DNA of 23,159 nucleotides from a virus: the IMG/VR virus record IMGVR_UViG_3300035670_001283, positions 1 to 23,159 of that record. One strand, written 5' to 3'. Under the pieces are notes generated by a model. The model saw only the letters and a program-made list of their open reading frames with translations. It was not told where the DNA came from and made no database searches. Shown piece after piece: positions 12,118 to 20,463 of the stretch. A program made the translations under genes and the position numbers. Within the stretch, counting starts at the first letter, position 1. Each line of letters starts with the position of its first letter.

Positions 12118-13777
12118 CACGAAGAAGGCTTTTGACTCAATTCGTGGAAATCTTGCGGGGCTTAAGGATCAAGTCTTTTCAGTTAAGGGGGCTATTGCTG
12201 GCCTCGTGAGCGGTGCGGTCGGAACCGGATTCTTACAAGCAAACCGTTCGTTTCAATCTCTACAAGCCTCACTAATTACCTTTACCGGTTCCGCAGAGGC
12301 GGCAAATGCTCAGTTTGCGGTACTGCAAGAATTTGCTAAGACAACCCCGTTTGGTCTTGAGGAGGTTGTCGGCGGTTTCAACAAGCTGGTTGCGCGGGGT
12401 ATGCAACCCACCATTGAGTCGTTTCAAGCCTTTGGAAATATTGCGGCGGGAACCGGTAAATCGCTAGATCAGTTTATCGAGGCGGTCGCGGATGCGGTCA
12501 CCGGTGAGTTTGAGCGACTAAAAGAGTTTGGCGTAAAGGCAAGCAAAGAAGGCGATAACGTCAAGTTTACGTTTGGCGGCATGACCACCGCAGTCGCAAA
12601 CAATGCAACCGCGATTGAAGGCTACCTTCGGACATTGGGCGAGACTAAATTCGGCGGGGCGATTCTCCGACAAGCTGACACGCTCAACGGCGCGATCTCG
12701 AATCTCGGCGACTCATTCTTTCAACTAGCGACCGCGATTGGTGAGAGTGGCGTGAATAATGCACTCGTCGCCATCATCCGGAATATGTCCGAATTTGCCA
12801 ACATTCTGACCGGTGCTTTTAAGCCGGAAAACGAAAAGCGGATCAACAAGCTCCAACTCGGCATTAATGAACTTAGCAACGCATTGGCAAAGATTGATGC
12901 GAGAGAATCAAAGGGACTCGGTGACATTGTTGACCGCAACCGAATCCAACAACAATTAGATATCCTAAAGGCAGAGCAAAAAGAGCTTAAAAAGTATGAG
13001 GCTTCGCTAAATACAGTCGCTCAAACGCGGGACAAAGTCACTAAGCCGCAAGAGGATGGTGGCAAGAAAAAGCTATTTCCCGACCTCATCCCGTTTATGG
13101 ATGCGGCGAAGGAAAAAATACGAGAGCTCGACGAGGCTTTTGCATTAGAAAATCCTCCCGAGATTATTGGATTCTTCGACGCAATCAAAGAGCGGATTGA
13201 CGACTTCGACTACGACAACATTAAAGGCGGCAAGACCGCACTTGAGCAATATGCACTTGCGGCTCGCAATCTTAGTAACCAATTGGATAATGTTGCGGTC
13301 CGAAGTTTGCAGGGCTTAGAGGACGCTCTTGCTGGGGTCTTTATGGGAACGGTTACGGTCAAAGATGCGTTTAGGTCGCTGGCGACCAGCATCATTTCGG
13401 ACCTCATTCGGATCTATATTCAGAGGACCATCACCGGCCCGATTGCTGACGCTATTTTTGGACCTCTACAAACTGCGGGGGTTTCCGCTCGTGCGATGGG
13501 CGGTCCGGTCTCAGTCAACCGACCTTATATGGTTGGCGAGCGGGGGCCGGAGTTATTTGTGCCAAATTCAAGTGGCTCAATCGTCGCAAACAATAAACTT
13601 GAGGGTGGTGGAGGTGGTACTGTAGTGGTCAACCAAACGATCAACCTCTCTGCGGGAGTCTCGCAGACTGTACGGGCTGAAGTGATGAATATGATGCCAA
13701 AGATTTTGGACGCGACTAAGGGTGCGGTCGCAGATGCGAAGCGACGCGGTGGAACATTTGCGAAGGCGTTTGTGTGA
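12080..13777 (+). CDS. Tape measure protein
   Basis: This 565-residue protein sets tail length and is threaded through the tube. It opens with a helical repeat-like start (IRISAIDNTKKAFDSIRGNL), then a Gly/Ala-rich hydrophobic segment (GAIAGLVSGAVGTGF, about 37-52). The core typical of lambda-like tape measures follows: FQSLQASLITFTGSAEAAN, EFAKTTPFGLEEVVGGFNKL, TGEFERLKEFGVKA. The C-terminus has the usual glycine-rich signature (GGPVSVNRPYMVGERGPELF, then GGGGGTVVVNQTINL). At about 1.5 angstrom per residue the tail would be near 85 nm, a rough estimate. The start lies inside the chaperone extension with a weak GAGAG ribosome site. Confidence 0.93.
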   Translation: MNETQIRISAIDNTKKAFDSIRGNLAGLKDQVFSVKGAIAGLVSGAVGTGFLQANRSFQSLQASLITFTGSAEAANAQFAVLQEFAKTTPFGLEEVVGGFNKLVARGMQPTIESFQAFGNIAAGTGKSLDQFIEAVADAVTGEFERLKEFGVKASKEGDNVKFTFGGMTTAVANNATAIEGYLRTLGETKFGGAILRQADTLNGAISNLGDSFFQLATAIGESGVNNALVAIIRNMSEFANILTGAFKPENEKRINKLQLGINELSNALAKIDARESKGLGDIVDRNRIQQQLDILKAEQKELKKYEASLNTVAQTRDKVTKPQEDGGKKKLFPDLIPFMDAAKEKIRELDEAFALENPPEIIGFFDAIKERIDDFDYDNIKGGKTALEQYALAARNLSNQLDNVAVRSLQGLEDALAGVFMGTVTVKDAFRSLATSIISDLIRIYIQRTITGPIADAIFGPLQTAGVSARAMGGPVSVNRPYMVGERGPELFVPNSSGSIVANNKLEGGGGGTVVVNQTINLSAGVSQTVRAEVMNMMPKILDATKGAVADAKRRGGTFAKAFV

Positions 13778-14388
13778 TTACTTATCCTCTCTCCCTCCCA
13801 ACGACTGCCGGCATTGCAAAGGTGCGGCTCACCGCAAACGATATTGTGGGGATCTCGCAGTCACCTTTCACGGCGTCCCAGCAGGTCTATAAATATCCCG
13901 GACAATTTTGGGAAGCTGACGTTACTCTTCCAGCTATGAAAAGGGCCGACGCTGAGTATTGGGTCACTTTTCTGATGAAGCTAAACGGTCCGTTTGGCAC
14001 GTTTCTTTTGGGCGATCCGCTCGGGGCTACCGCTCGAGGCGTGGCGACAGGCACTCCGCTGGTTAACGGTGGCTCGCAAGTCGGCAACGAGCTCGTCACG
14101 GACGGGTGGACGGTCTCGCAAACCGGCATTCTAAAGGCCGGCGATTACATTCAATTGGGCTCGGGTGCTACCGCTCATTTGTATAAAATTTTAGACGACG
14201 CAAACTCGGACGGTTCCGGCAATGCGACGTTTACCATTTGGCCTTCTTTGCGGAGCTCTCCGTCTGACAATGCGGCAATCACCGTTTCGGCGCCAAAGGG
14301 CAACTTCAGACTCACCACTCCGGCGGCGTGGGATATTGACGAAGCAAGCATATACGGAATGACCTTCGGGGCGCGGGAGGCTCTCTAA
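13774..14388 (+). CDS. Tail-tip protein (distal tail-like)
   Basis: This 204-residue protein directly follows the tape measure, where distal-tail or gpM-like proteins lie. Visible patterns are YKYPGQFWEADVTLP (about 40-54), FGTFLLGDPLGATARGVATG (74-93), WTVSQTGILKAGDYIQLGSG (110-129), and a final WDIDEASIYGMTFGAREA. These are familiar from siphovirus tail proteins of Proteobacteria phages. The part from about 93 to 180 resembles an inserted beta-barrel. The start is GTG at 13774, overlapping the tape measure stop (GTGA). It likely forms a ring at the tail end that links tube and hub. Confidence 0.7.
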   Translation: MITYPLSLPTTAGIAKVRLTANDIVGISQSPFTASQQVYKYPGQFWEADVTLPAMKRADAEYWVTFLMKLNGPFGTFLLGDPLGATARGVATGTPLVNGGSQVGNELVTDGWTVSQTGILKAGDYIQLGSGATAHLYKILDDANSDGSGNATFTIWPSLRSSPSDNAAITVSAPKGNFRLTTPAAWDIDEASIYGMTFGAREAL

Positions 14389-14945
14389 TGTCTCGCTCGC
14401 TCCCTGCCGCACTCGCGACCGAGTTTGGCAAAGATCAACTAGAGCTTTTCTATGCGGTCGAGCTGGCCTTCAGTAGTGGCACGATTCGCTTTTGGACGGG
14501 ATACGGCGAGATTGAGGCAGATGGTGAAACGTGGTCCGGTTCCGGTCTCGTCATGCAAATCTCAAGCTCAACGGAAAACACCGACCTTTCTGCAAACGGT
14601 TTAAGTCTGACTTTCTCTGGGCTGAACACTACGGTTGTCAGTTTTGTTTTAGGTGAGAACTACCGAGGCCGAATTGCGAAGGTTTATGTTGGCGCACTCG
14701 TGAGCAATGTCGCGACCGACCTCTATCAAGTTTGGTCCGGCAGAATGGACACAATGACCATTTCCGAGAACGGGCAGACCGCAACGGTTCAAATCACCAT
14801 TGAAAACATTCTGATTGATCTCGAGCGACCACGTTTGCGACTCTATACGGACGAAGAACAAAAGACACGCTTTCCCAACGATCAATCTCTGAGTGGGGTT
14901 GCTGGCCTTCAAGACCGTCAAATTATTTGGGGCCGAGCCGGATAA
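14388..14945 (+). CDS. Baseplate/tail-hub-associated protein
   Basis: This 185-residue protein begins SRSLPAALATEFGKDQLELF, has a beta-rich middle (VYVGALVSN, YQVWSGRMDTMTISENGQTA), and ends with a conserved signature (LIDLERPRLRLYTDEEQKTR, then LQDRQIIWGRAG). That ending is widespread in tail-tip proteins of siphophages. The N-terminal half resembles the DUF2163/phiJL001 gp84 type of hub protein, though I cannot verify this. It starts at the stop of the preceding gene (TAATG) and ends in TAATG with the gpJ-like gene, consistent with coordinated tail-tip assembly. Confidence 0.75.
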   Translation: MSRSLPAALATEFGKDQLELFYAVELAFSSGTIRFWTGYGEIEADGETWSGSGLVMQISSSTENTDLSANGLSLTFSGLNTTVVSFVLGENYRGRIAKVYVGALVSNVATDLYQVWSGRMDTMTISENGQTATVQITIENILIDLERPRLRLYTDEEQKTRFPNDQSLSGVAGLQDRQIIWGRAG

Positions 14946-17900
14946 TGTCATTCTTCAAGAACCTATTCAAAGTCATCGTCATTGCGGCGGTGGTTGCAAC
15001 CGGAACGTACTATTTGTTGCCGGCGGCAGTTCCCGCGGGGGTTTCGTTTGCGGCCTACGTTACGGCCTCTGCGGTTATTGCCGGCTCAACCTATGCGGTC
15101 TCTACACTTCTTGCGGGGACTCCCAAATCTTTCGATCTGTCTGCGCAAATCCGAGGACAACTCGTCACGACTCGGAGCCCCAACGACGCGACACGAATTG
15201 TCTACGGGAAGACCCGTCTCGGTGGACCCATTTTGTATGTGAGAACCTCCGGCGATAAGAATGAAACACTTCATATGGTTATCGGGATTGCGGGTCATTC
15301 ATGCTGGCCTTCCGGCTACGATCTACAAACCATTTTCGTTGACGACGATCCCTTTACGGTGACGTGGAACGGTACGGTTGGGGAGATCAACTACAAAGGC
15401 TCGACGACTGCGATCACGCTTCAAAAGACATTCCCCGCAAGCCTTTTGGCTGGGTTGGATGCGTCATCCTATACTTTCTCGGGACTGCAAGCGGTGGTCG
15501 TCAAACTAATTTACGATCAAGACAAATTCCCGAACGGTCTCCCAAATCTTACGTTTGAGGTTTACGGCAAAGAGCTCGAAGATCCGCGCACCTCCACCAC
15601 CGCATACTCGTCAAATGCCGCGCTAGCTATTCGTGATTATTTGCTCAATACAGATTACGGTATGGGCGTCACCGCAAACGAAATCGACGAGCAATCATTT
15701 GAGGATGCCGCAGACGTTTGCGACGAGCAAGTCAATACGAAGACTTATCCGGTTGCGAGCACTTTGGTTAATGTGCGGAACAAACTGCAACTTAATAACA
15801 CCGATTTGGCTGGGCTAATGGGAACTATTGTCATCACCGGAACGCTTACCGGAACGGCGACCGGCTTATCGGCTGGGACGTATTACATACGAAACCCGAG
15901 ATCGCTATACAAAGGCTCGGGGTTTGTGCTTCAAACCGGCCCGAATCCGTTCTCTTTTGAATGCGACATTTCCGCAACTGAAGACGGTGCTCTGATTGCT
16001 CTAACGGAAGGCACGACGACCGGATTGACGATTGAGGTTGTCACCTCGAGCGAGTCACGTTATACGCTAAACGGGGCGTTTCAGACCTCTGAGCAACCGC
16101 AAGAAATTCTCTCCAAAATGCTCACCACTTGCGGGGGCAAGCTGACTTATCAGGGCGGCAGATGGGTGATTAAGGTCGCCAAATATTACGCTCCGACGAT
16201 CACTCTGACCGAGGCCGACGTGGTTGGAGAAATCTCGGTGCAAGCGTCCCAGTCACGCAGAGACATTTTTAATGCGGTCAAAGGGCTTTACTCGGAGCCG
16301 GCTGAGTCTTATCAACCCTACTCGTTTCCTTCCGTCACAAATGCGACCTACGAGGCCGAAGATGGCGAGCGCATTTGGAAAGACGTTCAGTTTCCGTTTA
16401 CAACCTCATCGGCAACTTGCCAAAGGCTTTCCCGAATCGAGCTTGAAAAGGCGCGGCAACAAATCGCGGTCAATGTGTCGTGCAATATTCGAAACGCTTT
16501 TGCGCTGGCTCCCGGTGATACTGTTAACCTCACGTTTGAGCGGTACGGGTGGAGCTCTAAGGTCTTTGAGGTGCTTACGTGGGAGTTTAGTTTCGCAGAT
16601 GGCGACAACGGCCTCACGCCTATCGTTAATCTAACTCTGCGGGAAACGGCCTCGGGCATCTACGATTGGTCTTTGGATGAGACGCAGATCGACCTCGCGC
16701 CAAATACGAATCTACCAAACCCGTTTGTTGTCAATCCTCCCGGCCTCGCGATCTCTGACACTCTCATTGTGAATGCCGAGCAAGTGGTCACGAAGCTGGT
16801 CGTTGAGGTGACGGGCGAAAACACCTTTCAAGACTTTTACGAGGTGCAAGCGAAGTTATCCACAGACACGCAATACATTAACCTCGGTGAGGCGACCGGA
16901 AACATATTTGAGCTCGTGGGTGCGCGGGATGGTCTCGTCTACAACGTAAGGGCGCGGTCTTACAACGCTATTGGGGTGCGCTCGGCCTTCGTGGAGGGCT
17001 CGCATCAAGTCGTGGGCAAAACCGCACCACCGCAAAACGTGACGGGTTTCGGGGTCAACGTGGTGGGGACGGAGGCGCATTTGTCGTGGGTTCCGGTGAC
17101 CGATCTCGACCTCTCTCACTACCGTATCCGCCATTCAAGCCTCACCACCGGCGCGACTTACTCCAATGCGGTTGACATTGTGCAGAAGGTTCCGAGGCCG
17201 GCCCAGTCGGTCGTGGTTCCCGCAATGACCGGAACTTACTTCATTAAGGCGGTGGACAAGCTCGGCATTCAGTCAATCGCTTCCACGTCTTCGGTCGTGC
17301 TGATCGACACGATCCCGAACCTCAATCTCGTCGAGACGATTACAGAGAGCCCCACGTTTGCGGGAGCGAAAACAGAGTGCTTCGTGAACGACTCGGGTCT
17401 TTTGGTGCTGGATACCGCAAGCGATTTCGACGACATTTCCGGCCTTTTCGATGACGTGGACGGTGACTTTGACGGTGGCGGCGGTACTGTTTCGACCGAG
17501 GGCGAGTATATGTTTGCGAATTCGGTCAATTTGGGTGCGGTTTATACGAGTCGGGTGACTGCGGTTTTGGAGACGCAGAGGGTCGATTATGTGGACACCT
17601 TCGATAGTGCGGAAGGATTGTTTGATGATCGCGAAGGACTGTTTGACGGTGATGCCAACGAGCAGGGCGACGTGAATGTGGCTCTCTATGTCCGGCGTAC
17701 AACCGACGACCCGACCGGCTCACCGACCTTTACGGATTGGCGCGAGTTTGTGGTGGGGGATTATCTCGGCTGGGGCTTAGAGTTTAAGGCGGTGCTCACG
17801 TCCAATGATGCCAACGCGAGCCCCGGCATACAGTTATTGCGGGTAACCGTGGATATGCCCGAGCGCAGTCTAAGCGACGAAGATTTGACCTCGGGAACAG

Positions 17901-18112
17901 ACGCCGGAGGTTATGTCGTGGCGTTCTCTAACCCGTTCAAAGAGTCTCCCGCGCTGGGGATCACCGCACAAAATTTAGCATCGGGTGACTTTTACGAAAT
18001 ACTCTCAAAATCGGCTTCAGGCTTTACAATAAGGTTTAAGAATTCGGGCGGGACGGTCGTGAGCAGAACCTTTGACTGGGTGGCCCGAGGTTATGGCGAA
18101 CTAATCACTTAG
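14945..18112 (+). CDS. Central tail (host specificity) protein, gpJ-like
   Basis: This protein of about 1055 residues is placed and built like lambda gpJ, the tail-tip fibre that contacts the host. Residues 5-60 are strongly hydrophobic (VIVIAAVVATGTYYLLPAAV, then more Ala/Val/Gly), as in tail-tip proteins related to gpI. The gpJ core follows: SFDLSAQIRGQLVTTRSPND, RIVYGKTRLGGPILYV, LAIRDYLLNTDYGMGV, and CGGKLTYQGGRWVI. A fibronectin type III-like domain lies at about 695-790 (SWVPVTDLDLSHYRIRHSS). Two acidic FDD motif regions occur near 826 and 885. I chose ATG at 14945 because it overlaps the previous TAA; a TTG six codons earlier (14927) is less likely. Confidence 0.88.
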   Translation: MSFFKNLFKVIVIAAVVATGTYYLLPAAVPAGVSFAAYVTASAVIAGSTYAVSTLLAGTPKSFDLSAQIRGQLVTTRSPNDATRIVYGKTRLGGPILYVRTSGDKNETLHMVIGIAGHSCWPSGYDLQTIFVDDDPFTVTWNGTVGEINYKGSTTAITLQKTFPASLLAGLDASSYTFSGLQAVVVKLIYDQDKFPNGLPNLTFEVYGKELEDPRTSTTAYSSNAALAIRDYLLNTDYGMGVTANEIDEQSFEDAADVCDEQVNTKTYPVASTLVNVRNKLQLNNTDLAGLMGTIVITGTLTGTATGLSAGTYYIRNPRSLYKGSGFVLQTGPNPFSFECDISATEDGALIALTEGTTTGLTIEVVTSSESRYTLNGAFQTSEQPQEILSKMLTTCGGKLTYQGGRWVIKVAKYYAPTITLTEADVVGEISVQASQSRRDIFNAVKGLYSEPAESYQPYSFPSVTNATYEAEDGERIWKDVQFPFTTSSATCQRLSRIELEKARQQIAVNVSCNIRNAFALAPGDTVNLTFERYGWSSKVFEVLTWEFSFADGDNGLTPIVNLTLRETASGIYDWSLDETQIDLAPNTNLPNPFVVNPPGLAISDTLIVNAEQVVTKLVVEVTGENTFQDFYEVQAKLSTDTQYINLGEATGNIFELVGARDGLVYNVRARSYNAIGVRSAFVEGSHQVVGKTAPPQNVTGFGVNVVGTEAHLSWVPVTDLDLSHYRIRHSSLTTGATYSNAVDIVQKVPRPAQSVVVPAMTGTYFIKAVDKLGIQSIASTSSVVLIDTIPNLNLVETITESPTFAGAKTECFVNDSGLLVLDTASDFDDISGLFDDVDGDFDGGGGTVSTEGEYMFANSVNLGAVYTSRVTAVLETQRVDYVDTFDSAEGLFDDREGLFDGDANEQGDVNVALYVRRTTDDPTGSPTFTDWREFVVGDYLGWGLEFKAVLTSNDANASPGIQLLRVTVDMPERSLSDEDLTSGTDAGGYVVAFSNPFKESPALGITAQNLASGDFYEILSKSASGFTIRFKNSGGTVVSRTFDWVARGYGELIT

Positions 18113-18121
18113 GGGTAAAAA

Positions 18122-19441
18122 ATGGCTCAACACGACTATGTAATCGCGAATCAGGGTTTCCCTGCTTTCCGATCTGACCTTAACAACGCTCTTGCGGCGG
18201 TGGTCTCTAACAACTCGGGAGCAACCGAGCCGACCACAATGTTTGCTCATCAAATATGGGTGGATACTGCGGCAGACCCGAGCATTCTAAAAATCCGCAA
18301 TGCTGACAATGATGCGTGGATCACGATTGGAACGATTAACCAAACCGCAGATACGTTCACGCTGACCTCTGCGGTCTCAGCAACAACCCTAAACACCTCT
18401 GGGCAAGTCGTGTTCAACGATGCGGGGGCCGATGTCGATTTTCGGGTAGAGGGTGATACAGACGCTAATCTATTGTTTGTGGATGCGAGTGCGGATAAGG
18501 TTGGTATTGGTACGAGTAGTCCTGCTGAGAAATTGTCTCTTAATGGCAATTTTGTTATGAATAACGGAGGTGGCGGTGGTGGCTCAGATATATTAACAAT
18601 TACAAATGCGTCCGGCAGTCCGTTAATTAACGCAACAAGCAACGCTACTGCGCTAACATTTGGCACAGGCGGCTCAGAGCGTGTGCGTATCGACTCCAGC
18701 GGTAACTTGATTATTGGGAAAACTACTGCATCTATTGGAACTGTTGGTATTTATAACGGAGCAGATGGTTTAGTTCAAATAACAAGAGATGGCGCAGAAC
18801 CGCTAATTGTAAATAGACTGACAAGTGATGGAACTTTAGTTTCTTTGAGACAGGCAGGCACAGAGGAAGGCTCCATCTCAGTATCAGGCACACTTGTTTC
18901 ATACAACGGTGGTCACTTATCTCGCTGGGCGCAACTGACAACCCCCAAAGATCACACGCCTCTGTTCAAAGGCACGGTGATGTCAAACCTCGATGAGATG
19001 AATGTTTATATCGCACCGACAACCTACTGGACTGAAGAAGACGAGTTGCCAGTAGACGAGAAAGGCAACCCAACTGTTGCGGTCGGTGATGTAAAAGAAG
19101 AAACCTCTGTTAGCGACAATGAGCAGTTAAACAAAGTCAAAGTCTCGGATGTTGAGGGCGACCCCAATGTTGCTGGAATCTTTATTAACTGGACTTATGA
19201 CGAGGCTCACGAGATTGACGAGATAAATCTTGGGATGACTGGCGATGCAATTATCCGCATTGCTGAAGGTATAACGGTTGCCCGTGGTGATCTGCTTATG
19301 AGTGCTGGTGACGGTACTGCCAAACCACAGGGCGATGACATTGTGCGGTCTAAAACGATTGCTAAAGTAACCTCAACTCATGTGACTTGCACCTATGAAG
19401 ACGGTTCGTATTGTGTGCCCTGCGTACTAATGGCGTGTTAA
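18122..19441 (+). CDS. Tail fibre / receptor-binding protein
   Basis: This 439-residue protein follows the gpJ-like gene. The N-terminus (residues 1-75, DYVIANQGFPAFRSDLNNAL) is an attachment-type domain seen in phage fibres. The middle has fibre motifs (KVGIGTSSPAEKL, SERVRIDSSGNLIIGKT) and a Gly run. The C-terminal 150 residues (SDVEGDPNVAGIF, GDAIIRIAEGITVARGDLLM, IVRSKTIAKVTS, ending CVPCVLMAC) resemble the conserved end of many fibres and may act as an intramolecular chaperone. That is inference. From about 18480 the text is visibly richer in A/T and uses TTA, ATT and GGT codons unlike its neighbours, which suggests exchange by recombination. AGGGG precedes the ATG. Confidence 0.82.
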   Translation: MAQHDYVIANQGFPAFRSDLNNALAAVVSNNSGATEPTTMFAHQIWVDTAADPSILKIRNADNDAWITIGTINQTADTFTLTSAVSATTLNTSGQVVFNDAGADVDFRVEGDTDANLLFVDASADKVGIGTSSPAEKLSLNGNFVMNNGGGGGGSDILTITNASGSPLINATSNATALTFGTGGSERVRIDSSGNLIIGKTTASIGTVGIYNGADGLVQITRDGAEPLIVNRLTSDGTLVSLRQAGTEEGSISVSGTLVSYNGGHLSRWAQLTTPKDHTPLFKGTVMSNLDEMNVYIAPTTYWTEEDELPVDEKGNPTVAVGDVKEETSVSDNEQLNKVKVSDVEGDPNVAGIFINWTYDEAHEIDEINLGMTGDAIIRIAEGITVARGDLLMSAGDGTAKPQGDDIVRSKTIAKVTSTHVTCTYEDGSYCVPCVLMAC

Positions 19442-19506
19442 TGATGGAACTCTACATAGCCTTTGGCATTGCAGTCTCGGCTGGCGTTGCTGTGATGTGG
19501 AAATGA
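19441..19506 (+). CDS. 21-residue membrane micropeptide (candidate)
   Basis: The stop of the fibre gene overlaps an ATG (TAATG) that opens a 21-codon frame. The product is one hydrophobic segment (ELYIAFGIAVSAGVAVM) with a single acidic residue near the start and a final WK, a good single membrane helix. It lies at the head of the lysis region. Its small size, coupled start and hydrophobicity support a genuine small gene, but there is no strong Shine-Dalgarno site. A lysis-related role is inference. Confidence 0.45.
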   Translation: MMELYIAFGIAVSAGVAVMWK

Positions 19507-19541
19507 TTCTGTTTTCTGCGGAACTCTGAGAACATATAGGT

Positions 19542-19766
19542 ATGCAAGAAGTTACCCACAAGCAGATATACGACCGTCTCGTTGAGGTTGAAAAGAAGGT
19601 CGATGAATTGGACCGCAACACCGTGAAGGTGGTCGAAGCGTTCGATTCTGTAAAGGGTGCGTTTACTGTTTTGGGATGGATAGCCTCTGCCGCAAAACCT
19701 ATTTTGTGGATTGTTGCGGGATGCACCGCTCTTTATGCCGTGTTTGAAAACTTTGTGCGGAAATGA
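19542..19766 (+). CDS. XhlA-like lysis-associated membrane protein
   Basis: This 74-residue protein has an N-terminal amphipathic coiled-coil (QIYDRLVEVEKKVDELDRNT, about 8-27). A hydrophobic helix follows (about 42-68, VLGWIASAAKPILWIVAGCT and onward) and a short basic tail. This is the layout of XhlA-type haemolysin/holin-associated proteins. It probably sits in the inner membrane and assists lysis. It is separated from the fibre gene by the micropeptide and a short gap. The ribosome site is weak. Confidence 0.7.
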   Translation: MQEVTHKQIYDRLVEVEKKVDELDRNTVKVVEAFDSVKGAFTVLGWIASAAKPILWIVAGCTALYAVFENFVRK

Positions 19767-19769
19767 AGC

Positions 19770-20261
19770 GTGGACCCAGTAACTATCTTTGCAACGGTTT
19801 CAACCTTATGGGCCGGAGTCCAAAAAGCCGTTCAGTTTGGACGGGAAGCGCAAGACATACTCGGGCAACTCTCGCAATGGGCGCAAGCGGTCGATGACCT
19901 CGATCAAGCGATCCACAAAGAGAACAAGAAGCCGAAGCTATTCCAAAAGTTAAAGCTGGGCAATGCGACCGCAGAGGCTTTCGACGAATACACCGCACGA
20001 GTCAAGCTAAGAGAATACGAGGCCGAAATCCGGCATATGTTTTTGTATGGCTCCCTTCAGCATTTGGGGATGGATGGCCTCCGAGAGTTTTACGAGATAC
20101 GCCGCAAGATCCGTGAGAAATCTATCCGAGAGCGGCAAGAATTACAGCACCGCCGCAAAGAGCTCGTTGAGTACTTGATGACTGGGGGTTTGATCGTTCT
20201 CATTTTGGGTGCGGGTGGACTGCTTTTGTGGTTGATGATTTCTCTCTTAATAGGGGGCTGA
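19770..20261 (+). CDS. Unknown lysis-region protein with C-terminal membrane helix
   Basis: This 163-residue protein is highly charged and helical in the middle (YEIRRKIREKSIRERQELQH, about 108-127). One hydrophobic segment lies near the end (LMTGGLIVLILGAGGLLLWL, about 137-156). The N-terminus (DPVTIFATVSTLWAGVQKAV) is mildly hydrophobic. I associate this plan with a family of unknown function common near the lysis genes of marine phages. The long charged domain attached to a C-terminal anchor could be on either side of the membrane. The start is GTG at 19770, four bases after the previous stop. Confidence 0.7.
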   Translation: MDPVTIFATVSTLWAGVQKAVQFGREAQDILGQLSQWAQAVDDLDQAIHKENKKPKLFQKLKLGNATAEAFDEYTARVKLREYEAEIRHMFLYGSLQHLGMDGLREFYEIRRKIREKSIRERQELQHRRKELVEYLMTGGLIVLILGAGGLLLWLMISLLIGG

Positions 20262-20262
20262 A

Positions 20263-20463
20263 ATGTTTCTTGCGGTCACGTTCATGTGCTTAGTCTCCGG
20301 CGATTGTCAATTCTTTCACGACCATTCTCTGACGACCCAACGAGAGTGCGAGCTCCGCAATGAAATGGTGGCAAAGCGGATGGAGGCCGACGATAATGTT
20401 AGTGCCTATAAGATGATTTGCATAAAAATACCGGAACCGATACATGCTCGACATTCTTTCTAA
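20263..20463 (+). CDS. Small cysteine-containing protein with hydrophobic N-terminus
   Basis: This 66-residue protein opens MFLAVTFMCLVSGDCQFF, a short hydrophobic stretch that could be a signal or anchor. A charged helical part and a final KMICIKIPEP follow. Four cysteines (9, 15, 29, 53) could form disulfides if exported. The pattern recurs in small proteins next to phage lysis genes, but its function is not known to me; an unusual spanin-like role is a guess. It begins just after the previous TGA and overlaps the holin start by 20 bases. Confidence 0.6.
   Translation: MFLAVTFMCLVSGDCQFFHDHSLTTQRECELRNEMVAKRMEADDNVSAYKMICIKIPEPIHARHSF

Noticed and set aside
14927-14944. TTG start six codons upstream for the gpJ-like gene
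   Set aside because: ATG at 14945 overlaps the previous stop in the usual manner and begins right before the hydrophobic segment; the extra codons overlap the preceding gene.
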